From assembly GCA_025210475.1 (NCBI GenBank), contig JAOARW010000097.1:1-64000 (forward strand): a stretch of 64,000 nt of DNA, read 5' to 3'. The position numbers were made by a program, and so were the translations under genes. Under the pieces are notes generated by a model. It saw nothing but the letters and a program-made list of their open reading frames with translations. It was not told where the DNA came from and did no database searches. This DNA is from Carboxylicivirga sp. GTDB lineage: Bacteria; Bacteroidota; Bacteroidia; Bacteroidales; Marinilabiliaceae. This document shows, one piece after another, positions 1 to 10,200 of the stretch (position 1 is the first letter of the stretch; every line of letters starts with the position of its first letter).

Positions 1-102
1 CTTGACTTTGCTAATGGCTTCCTTCAGATTTGGAGTCACCCCCAACACCCTTGCCAATTGCTAGTTCTTCCTGTCAACTTGGCGAACCCAAGAACGTTTC
101 AT
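1..102 (-). pseudogene. Fragment of a coding sequence with an in-frame stop at the window edge
   Basis: On the minus strand an ATG at 102 opens a reading frame that meets TAG after 13 codons (61-63). Past the stop the same frame stays protein-like to the window edge: it continues QLARVLGVTPNLKEAISKVK. The basic start and the helix-turn-helix-like continuation recall the N terminus of a transposase or other DNA-binding protein, but I cannot name the family from 34 residues. Either this is a decayed gene or a true start lies elsewhere. Only the 5' end lies in the window. Confidence 0.3.
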
Positions 103-132
103 CTTGGTAGCATATTACCATGCCCGACATAC

Positions 133-167
133 AAAAAAGAGGGATTCCATAACCGGATTCCCTCTTT
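133..167 (-). terminator. Terminator downstream of satP (probably bidirectional)
   Basis: The arms AAAGAGGGA and TCCCTCTTT form a perfect 9-bp stem. On the minus strand it is followed by a run of T (the A run at 133-138), and on the plus strand by a T-rich tract from 169. It lies about 75 bases past the satP stop, so it fits a factor-independent terminator for that gene. Confidence 0.65.
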
Positions 168-241
168 ATATTTTTTTTCGATTAAATAATCGAACTAAAA
201 TACTCCTTTAACAAAGCTTTCTAGTATTGTTTTATCATGTT

Positions 242-820
242 TTAGTAAGGCATTGGTAAAATTTGCTTACCATATACTTCAACCAATAAAGTACCAATAG
301 CAATGTATAATGCAGTTGCTCCACAAATTACTCCTTCAATCCCAGCAATTGTGTGAATTAAATGGCTACCCGTGAAGTTAGCAATAGCTAACAAAGCAAA
401 TAACACTACAACAGTCCCAAATAAGAATACCATTGTTTTTGTCATTTTAAATGTTGCTACCCACAAACCAAGTGTAAAGATACCCCATACGGTTAAATAG
501 TAGCCCATTGCTGTGGCTGATGGTGCTTCACCTAATCCCATTTTTGGGAAAATCCAGATAAACACCAATGAAATCCAAAATGCACCGTATGAGCTAAAAG
601 CCATCATACCAAACATGTTGTTTTTCTTCCATTCCAACATACCTACAAGAATCTGCATTAAACCACCCATCATGATTCCCATTCCCATAATCATGGTATC
701 CAAGCCAAATAAACCGGCATTATGAAGGTTTAATAACATTGTAGTTAATCCGAAACCGGTTAGTCCAAGAGGAGCCGGATTAGTCGTTACGTCTTTTGCG
801 ATGAAAACGTTTTGTTCCAT
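242..820 (-). CDS. satP: Acetate/succinate uptake transporter, GPR1/FUN34/YaaH (SatP) family
   Basis: A 192-residue, very hydrophobic inner-membrane protein. The family signature NPAPLGL is at residues 14-20, and about six membrane helices follow, rich in Gly and Met. Length and layout match bacterial SatP, which imports acetate (and succinate) with protons. The gene stands alone: a terminator-like hairpin lies downstream, and a 515-base spacer separates it from htpG. A TAnnTTTG box 83-90 bases upstream could drive it. The family call is firm; the substrate preference is taken from the family and not visible in the sequence. Confidence 0.9.
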   Translation of the reverse strand: MEQNVFIAKDVTTNPAPLGLTGFGLTTMLLNLHNAGLFGLDTMIMGMGIMMGGLMQILVGMLEWKKNNMFGMMAFSSYGAFWISLVFIWIFPKMGLGEAPSATAMGYYLTVWGIFTLGLWVATFKMTKTMVFLFGTVVVLFALLAIANFTGSHLIHTIAGIEGVICGATALYIAIGTLLVEVYGKQILPMPY

Positions 821-902
821 TTTTTTCTTCTGGTTTTTAAGAATTGTATTTGGATTAATTACTGCATTTGTCCCCTTAGTAAATCAATCCATAAAATCGG
901 CG

Positions 903-910
903 CAAAAATA
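903..910 (-). promoter_or_regulatory. Candidate -7 box for satP
   Basis: The minus strand reads TATTTTTG, matching the Bacteroidota -7 consensus TAnnTTTG, 83-90 bases before the satP start. No clear TTG -33 element sits 19-21 bases further upstream, so the call rests on one element. Confidence 0.35.
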
Positions 911-1277
911 GATAAATACTGGAATTTAAATACTATATAGATTCATGATTGACGATTTATTTCCTTAAAAGATGTTAATGAGTTTCGTGTTCCTGTTTTT
1001 CGCTTTCCCATATAGGGTTTTCAATTTACGATTTGCTTTTTGAGAGCTTAGTGTAAGTTCAGAGGTTTATAAGTTGAAAAGTTTGCTAATTGGAAATTTG
1101 TCCGACTAATGAATCGTCGAATTGCTTAATTGGAGAGCTGTCGAATCGGTAATCGCCGAATTGAGGAATCGTTTATATGTTGAAGAGTTTAGATCTTAAA
1201 AGACAAACTAAGAACCAAAAACTGCATTTCACCTTTTCACTTCTGACAACTATCTACTGACCAGGTTATTAATCACT
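911..1277. other. Intergenic spacer with short degenerate repeats, no gene seen
   Basis: This AT-rich stretch between satP and htpG has no credible reading frame. Between about 1075 and 1190 it contains short degenerate units built on GAATCG, CGAATTG and AAGTTTG-type words. This may be simple decayed repeat sequence. No RNA gene is recognisable. Confidence 0.4.
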
Positions 1278-1312
1278 AAAAAAGAAAGCCCGGAAACTAA
1301 CGCTTCCGAGCT
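1278..1312 (-). terminator. Rho-independent terminator of htpG
   Basis: Read on the minus strand, AGCTCGGAA pairs with TTTCCGGGCT (nine pairs, one of them G-U) around a short loop. A T-rich tract (the A run at 1278-1283) follows. It begins 24 bases after the htpG stop. Confidence 0.75.
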
Positions 1313-1335
1313 CTTCTCTTGCATTTATGATTACC

Positions 1336-3390
1336 TTATATTAGGTCGATACTACGCTTTACAAACTTCGTTAAGGCCTCGCCTTTTAACATGTTATTTG
1401 AAAGCAGTGCTAAATCTATCAATTGAGAAACCAACTTGTTAGATGAGGCAAACGATGATAGTTCTTCATCCTTTTTACCGTTTAACTCAGTTAATTTCTT
1501 ATTGATATCTTCTAACTCATCCTTATCAGCCTGAGGAATTTCCTCGTCTTTCTTACCCTCTTTGGCTTTTTCAAGCTCGGTACGTTTTCCTTCCAGACCT
1601 TCGATTTTATGACGTAATGATGATACCTTCTCTCCTACCTCTTTCTCTTCATCTTCGATAATACGAGTCACCAATGGGTGGTTACCGTTAACAACCAGGT
1701 TGTAGCTATCAGGCATTTCACCATAGAAGTTCATTCCGCCACCACCCAGCTGGCTCATCTCTTTCATACGGCGCATAAACTCTTGCTGAGTAATCATCAC
1801 AGGTGTATCAGTTTCTTCAAGCGCCTCGAATGTGACAATGAAATTGCTCTTGTCAACATTAGGAACTTGTGAACTGAAGATACTGGTTAAATCCTGCTTT
1901 TGTGCTTCAGTAAGTTTCAATTGAGCGGCATCAGCCTTTGGAATCAATTTCTCGGCGATATCACTGTCTACACGAACAAAACGTGATTTCTCAAACTTGC
2001 TTTCCAGGTGATTTACAAAGTGGCTATCTAACTGACCATCCAACACGATTACATCGTAACCTTTGTTTTTGGCTGCTTCGATAAAGCTAAACTGCCCTTC
2101 AACATCAGTTGCATAAAGATATACTAACTGACCATCCTTATCAGTTTGATTATCTTTAATAATCTCGGCATACTCATCGAAAGTAAAGAATTTACCATCG
2201 GTATTTTTAAGTAAAGTGAACTTCTTCGCACGATCGTAGAACTTCTCTTCAGTTAACATACCGTATTCAATAAAAATCTTCAGATCGTCCCACTTGGCTT
2301 CAAAACCTTCACGGTCTTTCTTAAAAATCTCTTCTAAACGATCGGCTACCTTTTTAGTAATGTGGCTCGAAATTTTCTTCACATTACCGTCGCTCTGCAG
2401 GTATGAACGCGATACGTTCAAAGGAATATCTGGTGAATCAATCACTCCATGCAGAAGCGTTAAGAATTCAGGAACAATGCCTTCAACCGAATCAGTTACA
2501 TAAACCTGGTTACAGTATAATTGAATCTTGTTCTTCTGAACTTCAACATTATTTTTCAGTTTAGGGAAGTACAATACTCCTGTCAGGTTGAAAGGATAAT
2601 CTACATTCAGGTGAATATTGAACAGAGGCTCGTCTGTCATTGGGTACAATCCCTGGTAGAACTTATTGTAATCCTCATCCTTTAATTCAGAAGGCGTGCG
2701 CGTCCAAAGAGGTTTGGTATCGTTAACCATATTGTCTTTGTCAGTTTCTTCTTCCTTACCGTCTTTCCATTCTGTTTGCTTACCGAAAATTACCTCTACC
2801 GGTAAGAAACGACAGTATTTCTTCAATAACTTGTCAATCTCAACTTTGGTAGCATACGATTCATTATCCTTATCGATATGTAATACAATATCGGTACCTC
2901 GCTCAGCTTTTTCAACCTCTTCCAAAGTATATTCCGGACTTCCGTCACAACTCCACTTAATGGCCTGTGCTCCATCACGGAATGACTTAGTGATAATGTC
3001 TACTTTTTCAGAAACCATGAAAGAAGAATAGAAACCTAAACCGAAATGACCAATAATGGCATTCGCATCTTTCTTATATTTCTCTAAAAATTCGTTGGCT
3101 CCAGAAAAAGCAACCTGGTTAATATACTTATTAATTTCTTCGGCTGTCATACCAACACCGCGGTCAGAAATTGTAATGGTCTTCTTTTTCTCATCAAGAA
3201 TAACGCGAACAGGTGTTTCGCCCATTTCGCCCTTAAATTCACCTACTGAAGCAAGCGTTTTTAGCTTTTGAGTGGCATCAACGGCGTTTGATACCAACTC
3301 GCGTAAGAAAATTTCGTGATCTGAATAAAGATACTTTTTGATGATTGGGAAAATGTTTTCGGTTGTAACCCCAATATGTCCTTTTTGCAT
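1336..3390 (-). CDS. htpG: Molecular chaperone HtpG (Hsp90)
   Basis: A 684-residue cytosolic ATP-dependent chaperone of the Hsp90 family. The N-terminal GHKL ATPase domain shows the Asn box (LVSNAVDATQKL, near residue 36), the DRGVGMT motif (near 97) and the glycine lid with GHFGLGFYSSFMV (near 115). Middle and C-terminal dimerisation domains follow. A charged Lys/Glu-rich segment near residues 590-650 extends the C-terminal region. As expected for bacteria there is no MEEVD tail. The length is slightly greater than E. coli HtpG (624). It has its own promoter and terminator, so it is probably monocistronic. Identification is secure. Confidence 0.97.
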   Translation of the reverse strand: MQKGHIGVTTENIFPIIKKYLYSDHEIFLRELVSNAVDATQKLKTLASVGEFKGEMGETPVRVILDEKKKTITISDRGVGMTAEEINKYINQVAFSGANEFLEKYKKDANAIIGHFGLGFYSSFMVSEKVDIITKSFRDGAQAIKWSCDGSPEYTLEEVEKAERGTDIVLHIDKDNESYATKVEIDKLLKKYCRFLPVEVIFGKQTEWKDGKEEETDKDNMVNDTKPLWTRTPSELKDEDYNKFYQGLYPMTDEPLFNIHLNVDYPFNLTGVLYFPKLKNNVEVQKNKIQLYCNQVYVTDSVEGIVPEFLTLLHGVIDSPDIPLNVSRSYLQSDGNVKKISSHITKKVADRLEEIFKKDREGFEAKWDDLKIFIEYGMLTEEKFYDRAKKFTLLKNTDGKFFTFDEYAEIIKDNQTDKDGQLVYLYATDVEGQFSFIEAAKNKGYDVIVLDGQLDSHFVNHLESKFEKSRFVRVDSDIAEKLIPKADAAQLKLTEAQKQDLTSIFSSQVPNVDKSNFIVTFEALEETDTPVMITQQEFMRRMKEMSQLGGGGMNFYGEMPDSYNLVVNGNHPLVTRIIEDEEKEVGEKVSSLRHKIEGLEGKRTELEKAKEGKKDEEIPQADKDELEDINKKLTELNGKKDEELSSFASSNKLVSQLIDLALLSNNMLKGEALTKFVKRSIDLI

Positions 3391-3432
3391 CGTTACTTTT
3401 ATTTTAAGATTTTATTTTTTGTTTTTACGGCT

Positions 3433-3463
3433 CAAAGTTATCAAAGTACATGCCAATCGTCAA
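3433..3463 (-). promoter_or_regulatory. Promoter of htpG (Bacteroidota sigma type)
   Basis: The minus strand carries TTG (3461-3463), a 20-base spacer and TAACTTTG (3433-3440). This matches the TTG / TAnnTTTG layout. The -7 box ends 42 bases before the ATG. No CIRCE or other heat-shock operator is evident. Confidence 0.6.
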
Positions 3464-3557
3464 TGCGTGACATTGCGGCAGGTTGGCCTGACAGCAACTT
3501 GAAATTTTGACAGTCTATTCTAAAATAAATGATCAATACCCTGCTATTGCTGACATG

Positions 3558-4544
3558 TCATTTAGATCCGGGCCTGAATCCTTTAGGTATATTTGGTAAA
3601 TTAGGAATTGGAGGCAATAACTCTTTCAATTCCAATAATGGATCTAAAATATTCTTCCGAAAATCTTTTGGTGGAATAATTACCCTTAGCGAAAGCGGCT
3701 GAATCCTAATTTCTGCAGAATTTCCCAATTCAATGGGCTCACCATCAATATGAGCCACCAGTGAATCTTCACTGTCAATAAGAATTTCTTTGGCAGTGGT
3801 AACCACATCATATCGCCGTTGATCAACACTTTGATCTAAAATACTAATCAATAATGATGGTCCTTCGTACATCGGAAACTCCTTAATGATGCACACATCA
3901 ATTAATCCATCATCAATTTTGGCTTGCGGGGCAATATGAATATTGTTTCCCCATTGCGAAGAGTTGGCGAATGTGATCATAAAAGCAGGAAGCTCGTAAG
4001 TCTTTCCATCAATAGAGATGCGATATACCGAGGACTTATACTTTGTGTACTCCCTTGTAATAAGCTTTACATATCCCGCCGGCCCCCTGTTTTTTTGTTT
4101 AGCAAATTTATGACTTATGTGTCCATCGAATCCTACGCCTGCCACATTCAAAGATACCTGATCATTAACTTTAAGGGTATCGATATCTTTAATGGTCATG
4201 CGATTAATTACCTGTAATGCCTTATTTACCTTAAGAGGGATATCAAGGTATCGGGCCAGTCCATTACCCGAACCCGTTGGTATTATCGCAAGTGCTGTAG
4301 TTGTATTAACCAATGACGAACCGACTTCATTAACCGTTCCATCACCACCAACGGCCACCACAACATCATTTTTACCCACCGCCTCTCTTGCCAATTCACG
4401 TGCATGACCTGCATATTCGGTGTAGGCAATTGTTGCATCTATCTTACCGTGATCAATTTCACTTTCTACAGCCTGTTCAACAGCACGTTGCTTCCCAATT
4501 CCTGAGACTGGATTTATTAAAAATAATACGCGATGTTTATTCAT
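3558..4544 (-). CDS. Diacylglycerol/lipid kinase family protein (DagK/YegS/LCB5 type)
   Basis: A 328-residue soluble or membrane-associated lipid kinase. The catalytic-domain signatures are NPVSGIGK (11-18), GGDGTVNEV (66-74, nucleotide binding) and PTGSGNGLAR (89-98). The C-terminal half fits the YegS beta-sandwich lipid-binding domain (AHIDGEPIE near residue 264). The family phosphorylates diacylglycerol or related lipids using ATP. The exact lipid cannot be read from sequence. The gene starts 35 bases after the helicase stop and probably shares its transcript. The Pro-rich end (PPIPNLPNIPKG) is a small local feature. Confidence 0.88.
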   Translation of the reverse strand: MNKHRVLFLINPVSGIGKQRAVEQAVESEIDHGKIDATIAYTEYAGHARELAREAVGKNDVVVAVGGDGTVNEVGSSLVNTTTALAIIPTGSGNGLARYLDIPLKVNKALQVINRMTIKDIDTLKVNDQVSLNVAGVGFDGHISHKFAKQKNRGPAGYVKLITREYTKYKSSVYRISIDGKTYELPAFMITFANSSQWGNNIHIAPQAKIDDGLIDVCIIKEFPMYEGPSLLISILDQSVDQRRYDVVTTAKEILIDSEDSLVAHIDGEPIELGNSAEIRIQPLSLRVIIPPKDFRKNILDPLLELKELLPPIPNLPNIPKGFRPGSK

Positions 4545-4579
4545 TTATTATTGTTAAGGTTTGGTAACTATGCTACTTA

Positions 4580-5911
4580 TTATCTTCGCTTTTGTCCTCT
4601 CGTTTTTGGCTTCTTATATTTGGCTGCCAATTTTCGACGGTAAGAGCCGCCCTGATTGGTTTTCTTGTTTTTATCTTTCTTCTCGTGAAAAGCCGACCCC
4701 CTGGCAGCATTAACTTTTGGTGTTTTTAAAACCTTCATGCCAGCCAATACTTCTTTTTCTGATTCCAGAAGTCGTTCACTTTCTTCTACTGTTTCAGGCA
4801 TTGGATCCAGTGGCAATACTTTCTTCATCAGCTTTTGAATGGACGCCCAAATAGTTTCATCCTTCTCTTTAACAAAAGCAATCGCCATACCTTCTGCCTC
4901 TGCACGCCCGGTACGCCCAATTCGGTGAATGTACGATTCTGCTGTTTCGGGCATATCGAAGTTGATGACATGACTAACATGACTGATGTCCATACCACGG
5001 GCAATCAAATCAGTTGCAATCAATATCCTTTTCTTTCCTTCCAAAAATTCTTCCACCATCCGAAAGCGGAAGTTTTGTGATTTATTGGAATGAATGGCAC
5101 CAACCTCATCTTTAAATTCTTTATCCAACTCGTCGAATAATAAATCTGCAATGCTTTTGCTACGAACAAAAACAAGCACCTTATCCATTTCTTCGTGACT
5201 ACTTAGCAGGTGAACCAGAAAATTACGCTTGGTATAAAAATTCGGAACTGCATATGCCGTCTGAAAAATCTTTTCTAAAGGTGTACCGGTTGCTGCCACC
5301 TCAACCCTAACAGGCGTATAAAACCACTGCTTAATTAAGGTCTCCACATCTTCGGTAACGGTTGCTGAAAACATCAGGTTTTGACGTTTATCTGGCAGTA
5401 ACTCTTGTATTTGCTCCAATTGAGATCGAAAACCCAGATTCATCATTTCATCCACCTCATCAATTACAAGCTTTTGTACGTTTTTCAAGCGCAACACACC
5501 AGTCAGACTAAGGTCGATTAAACGGCCAGGTGTGGCCACCAACACATCCAGACCGGCATAAACCATTTCCTTTTGTGTGTTGATATTCGTTCCACCATAA
5601 ACACCACCTATACGAACGGACATGTATTCTGTCAGCTTTTTAAATTCTCCAACAACCTGTTCAACCAATTCGCGGGTTGGTACAAGTACTAATATCCTTG
5701 GATGACGCTGTTCTGAAAATTTTATTTGCCTTAAAATAGGTAAAATATAGGCAAATGTTTTTCCGGTACCAGTTTGTGCAATTCCAACCACATCTTTTCC
5801 GGATAATATTACAGGGAATGATTGCTCCTGAATTGGCGTAGCGTCTTCTAAACCTAAGTCTTCCAAAGCATTTAGAAGAACTCTATTTATATTTAAATCA
5901 GAGAATTTCAA
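4580..5911 (-). CDS. DEAD-box ATP-dependent RNA helicase
   Basis: A 443-residue RNA helicase with the motifs in order: Q motif (TPIQEQ, 25-30), Walker A AQTGTGKT (45-52), PTREL (near 78), TPGR (127-130), motif II as DEVD (151-154), SAT (182-184) and HRIGRTGR (329-336). Motif II is DEVD, not DEAD; that substitution occurs in active family members. A basic tail rich in Lys and Arg (residues 405-443) probably binds RNA. The start is TTG at 5911: no in-frame ATG lies nearby and the protein begins MKFSDLNINR as relatives do. A TAnnTTTG box lies just upstream. RhlE/DeaD-type subfamily is likely but not resolved. Confidence 0.9.
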   Translation of the reverse strand: MKFSDLNINRVLLNALEDLGLEDATPIQEQSFPVILSGKDVVGIAQTGTGKTFAYILPILRQIKFSEQRHPRILVLVPTRELVEQVVGEFKKLTEYMSVRIGGVYGGTNINTQKEMVYAGLDVLVATPGRLIDLSLTGVLRLKNVQKLVIDEVDEMMNLGFRSQLEQIQELLPDKRQNLMFSATVTEDVETLIKQWFYTPVRVEVAATGTPLEKIFQTAYAVPNFYTKRNFLVHLLSSHEEMDKVLVFVRSKSIADLLFDELDKEFKDEVGAIHSNKSQNFRFRMVEEFLEGKKRILIATDLIARGMDISHVSHVINFDMPETAESYIHRIGRTGRAEAEGMAIAFVKEKDETIWASIQKLMKKVLPLDPMPETVEESERLLESEKEVLAGMKVLKTPKVNAARGSAFHEKKDKNKKTNQGGSYRRKLAAKYKKPKTRGQKRR

Positions 5912-5934
5912 AATCTTAACAATTAAATTTTCCG

Positions 5935-5942
5935 CAAAAATA
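5935..5942 (-). promoter_or_regulatory. Candidate -7 box for the helicase-lipid kinase pair
   Basis: The minus strand reads TATTTTTG, 24-31 bases before the TTG start. It sits in the 118-base gap that also ends the upstream signalling gene. No clear -33 element was found. Confidence 0.4.
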
Positions 5943-6029
5943 ATCGTTTATTGGTAAAATAAATACTTAAAGTGTAAAAGCTCACAGGTAATCTTGCCTC
6001 ATCCTTTTAACAAACACAAAAAGAAACGA

Positions 6030-7193
6030 TTAGTTTTTTACTTCAATCTCAAACTTCAGCATCACCGAAGCACCTTTACTATTGTTGGCTATGGTTACCT
6101 CCGCATTATGTGCATCCATTATTAATTTGACCAATGCCAACCCTATCCCAATGTTTTTATCGACATGCTTATCAGGGTTGGCAAACAATGAAAACAAATT
6201 GGTTAATGCATCCTTCGAAAAACCGGGGCCACTATCCGAAACATTTACGATAAAGCTATTATCAACTGAATAAGTATCAATCTGAACAATTGAATCCTCT
6301 GGCGACACCTTTAATGCATTATCGATGATAAGCTGTATGCTTTTATCAATGAGTTTGGCATCCCCGTTAATTATCACTGATTGATCAAGGCGATTGCTAA
6401 CTTTTATTTGCTGGTTCTGTTCATGATTTCTGTAATTCTCAAGCAGATTTAGTACCAAACCATTGGCATTTAACTCTTGCCTATTCATCTTGTAATTACC
6501 CAATTGAAGCGATGTAATTAACAAAGCATTCAATGAAAAATCCTCTAAGCGCTTGGCTGCTTCTTCGAGCATATTCAGATAATCGATAAAAGCCTCTGTT
6601 TCGATATTGTTTTTCAGAATACCCGTAAAGCCAAGAATCACATTCAATGGTGTTCGTATCTCATGAGAAATAATTCTTAGGAAATCACCTTTAGCCTGTT
6701 CCAGATTAAGTAATTGCTCCTGTGCTTTGATTAATTGCTCAGTGCGCTGCCTTACTTTTTCTTCAAGAATAGAATTGGTACGAATAACATGTAATTTACT
6801 CTGTCGCAACTCAATCTGCGTTTGGATACGTGCCAATAGTTCCTGGGCTCTAAATGGTTTCGTTACATAATCCTGTGCGCCCGATTCCAGCCCGTTAATC
6901 GTATGTTCCAAATCTGTATTTGCTGTCAGGTAGATGATTGGCATATCATCGTATTTTGGGTCACCCCTCAAAATACGACACACTTCAAAGCCATCCATTT
7001 CGGGCATCATCACATCAAGCAATACCAAATCAAAAGTATGTGATTTTAACCAGTCTAATGCAATTAAACCACTTGTTGCAAATTGCACCTGGTAACCAAT
7101 ATCTTTCAGGCTTTTACCCAAAACCTGAAGGTTTTTAGGTGCATCATCAACTATCAGAATTTTATAATCGGCGGGGTTATATGTCAATTTCAT
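6030..7193 (-). CDS. Response regulator-histidine kinase (REC-HisKA-HATPase)
   Basis: A 387-residue cytoplasmic protein with a receiver domain first (residues 9-125: acidic pair D16/D17, phospho-acceptor D60, K112). A coiled-coil linker with RTEQLIKAQEQ (about 130-165) follows. The dimerisation/phospho-acceptor helix has SHEIRTPLN with H177. The C-terminal HATPase domain shows the N box (LIIDNAL), SGPGFS and GIGLAL. Such REC-first kinases relay signals from other kinases. It starts 11 bases after the large hybrid kinase ends, so the two are almost certainly co-transcribed and may be partners. No membrane segment or DNA-binding output is present. The signal is unknown. Confidence 0.88.
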   Translation of the reverse strand: MKLTYNPADYKILIVDDAPKNLQVLGKSLKDIGYQVQFATSGLIALDWLKSHTFDLVLLDVMMPEMDGFEVCRILRGDPKYDDMPIIYLTANTDLEHTINGLESGAQDYVTKPFRAQELLARIQTQIELRQSKLHVIRTNSILEEKVRQRTEQLIKAQEQLLNLEQAKGDFLRIISHEIRTPLNVILGFTGILKNNIETEAFIDYLNMLEEAAKRLEDFSLNALLITSLQLGNYKMNRQELNANGLVLNLLENYRNHEQNQQIKVSNRLDQSVIINGDAKLIDKSIQLIIDNALKVSPEDSIVQIDTYSVDNSFIVNVSDSGPGFSKDALTNLFSLFANPDKHVDKNIGIGLALVKLIMDAHNAEVTIANNSKGASVMLKFEIEVKN

Positions 7194-7204
7194 AATTAAT
7201 GGTG

Positions 7205-10200
7205 CTAGGTTTGGTATTTCTTTAATTCATTAATCATTTTCGGATAATAATTGATCAGCTCAATCATTCCTTCAATATTAAAGCTTTCAATTGAGTTGTG
7301 CAGGTTTTTGCCATAGTTTTCAAACTTGCTAATCTGGTATTGTTTTCCAATGGACATAAACCGTTTTGCAAAAGTTTCCAGTTCCTCAATTGGCTTCTTT
7401 TCACGTAATCGCTCCCATTTTGGATTCAATTCTTTATCAATAACAGTTAAGGCTTCCTGTAGGTTTTGATTATCGAAATGGTATTCCTCAAAAGTATCGA
7501 ACTTTATTAAACCAATAGGTTTGGTTGTCTTATAACTAAGATGCTTCATTAGCAACTTGTACAATTCATTTATCAAGATGGGTTTTGTCAGTACGCCGTT
7601 AAAATCTTCCTTTTTCAGCATCTCAAGCGAATCAAGGTTAGCAGAGGCTGTAATGGCATAGATCGGAATCTTTGCAATTTTTTTCGTCGATCTGACCTTG
7701 TCTAACAATTCAATACCATTCATCTCCGGCATATAAATATCGGTTAGAATAAGATCTGGATTAAAATCATCAATTGCATTTAACAGCTCTAATCCATTTT
7801 TTGTAGATTGATATTTAAGACCTGCCAACTCCATTATTTCGCGTAGCAGCGTACGGTTTTCTCTGTCATCATCAGCAAAAAGAACTTTCCCTCCTTGAAA
7901 CTTAATTGAATCAACATCGAACTCATGAACAACCTTTTTAGGTACCTTCTCGGCAATGGCTTCCACATTATGGAATTTGACGGTGAATTTAGATCCCTTA
8001 CCTATTTCTGAATCAACTGAAATAATACCTTCCATCAGTCGTATCAGCTTTTTGGTGATTGATAATCCAAGACCGGCACCTCCATATTTTCGTGTCGACT
8101 GTCCTTCCTGCTGAGAAAAAGAATGGTACATATTATCAATAAACTCCTTCTTTATTCCCATTCCGGTATCTTCCACCTCCATCACCAAGCTCACATACTG
8201 AGCTCCATTTCTTGTTTTGGTAAGAGTATTAATATCCTCGCAATACACTTTAAGTTTAACATAGCCTTTATCGGTAAATTTAACGGCATTGCCAATTAAA
8301 TTAATCAACACCTGCTTTAACCTGAGTTCATCAATGTTTAAAGTACCTGGAATATTACTTGAAAACTTCGTTATAAATCTGAGTCCTTTTGCCTCAATTT
8401 TATAGGCAAACAATTTCTTAATCTCATCAAAAAAGTTCTTTGTATCCGTTGGTTCCTTTCTTATTTTTAGTTTTCCGGCTTCAACCTTTGAAAGGTCAAG
8501 AATATCGTCAATTAGTTCAAGTAAATTATTTCCACTGGTGCGAATGGATTCTAAGTAATTTCGTTGATTTTGGTTTTTAATTTCACGCCCCAGTAAGTCT
8601 GCAAAACCTATAATCGCGTTCATGGGAGTGCGAATTTCATGACTCATGTTGGCCAGAAATACACTTTTGGCTCTGGTTGCCTCTTCGGCCACTTCCTTTG
8701 CTTTCTTCAGCTCCTGTTCATTAACACGCCATTTCGAAACATCCCATTGAACACCTATCATCCTTACCGGATCATCATTATCATTTCGAATAACTATTGC
8801 AATCCCTTTTATATACTTAATAGATTTATCGGGCCAAACAATCCGGAATTCGGTATCAAACTCGCATTCTCCTCTTAATGTATTTAGCAGCTTTTCTTCA
8901 GTTGCCTTTAAATCATCAGCATGAATTCTTTTTCGCCATCCATCGTAATTACCAGTGAATTGCAGTCTATCGATTCCGTATAACTTATAGCCTGTTTCGT
9001 CCCATTTTAAAGCATTGCTGGTTATGTCCCAATCCCAAACACTAAAGTTTGCCGCATCTAAAGCCAATTCTAAAGTCTGCTTAGCTTTCTCAAACTCTTT
9101 CTCTATTACTTTCTGATTTGTTACATCAATGATTGTACCAGTCATAAAAAGTGCTCGGCCATCAACATTTCTCCTGGTAATAGCGCCTCTTTCATTTATC
9201 CACTTTAATTTATCATTGACCGATGGAATTGGATAAACAACATTGTATGAATTAATGCTGCCAGTAATTAGCTGCTTAGCCTTTACAGCCCTTAAGTCAA
9301 TCAAATGGGCATGTTCAGGAAATTGTTCTTTGGAGTTAATCAAGGTTTTATTCCACTCACTAAGGCTAAATGTGTTCTTTTTTAACTCTTTAATTCCTGT
9401 AATGTCTGATAAATTGTCCAGACCATGTAATAGCTGTTCATCTTTAAAATCGATCCACCAGGCACCAATATTAGCCGATTCCAGCGAGTTAAAAACAATC
9501 TGATTTAATAAAGCGATGTTCTCCTCTGCTTGTTTAATTTTCGAAACATCCACAATCGTTTCAGTAATTCCGTATTTACCCAATTGCCGGGCGCTGACAA
9601 CCACATTAAGCTCCTTACCCGTTGGAGGTGTAATTAACATCTCCACATCATTTACCACCTCTTCTCCGTTTAGTACACGGCAAGTAGGATATTCATTATG
9701 CGACATGACTGTACCATCGGGCTTACGTAAAAGCCACTTCCCAATCCGTTTTTCAATTTTATGATGACCATTGGACGAAACACCAAAAATATCTTCGGAA
9801 TGACGGTTGGCCTCCAACACGTGACCACTGATATCGTAATTCACTACTCCAACCGGCAACACTTCAAAAAGGAACTTCAACTGCGCTTGGGTCTTAAAAA
9901 TTTCAGCTTCCGATTTCTTTCTCTCGGTTAAATCAGAAAGTACCACCAGTGTCACTCTTTTGCCATCAACTTTAATGTAGGTCAAACTCACTTCTGCTGG
10001 AAAAACCTTGCCTGTCTTCAGATTTTTATGCAACCAGTCAAATCGCTTGGTTCCATCTCGCATGGCAATAGAAACCATTTCTTTGCTTTTGACCACTGAC
10101 GATTGCCCATCGGATTGAAATTCAGGTGAAAAATCAGCCGGGTGATGACTTATCAATTCATCTTTGCTGTCGCAACCGAAAATTGAAAGTGCTGCGTTAT

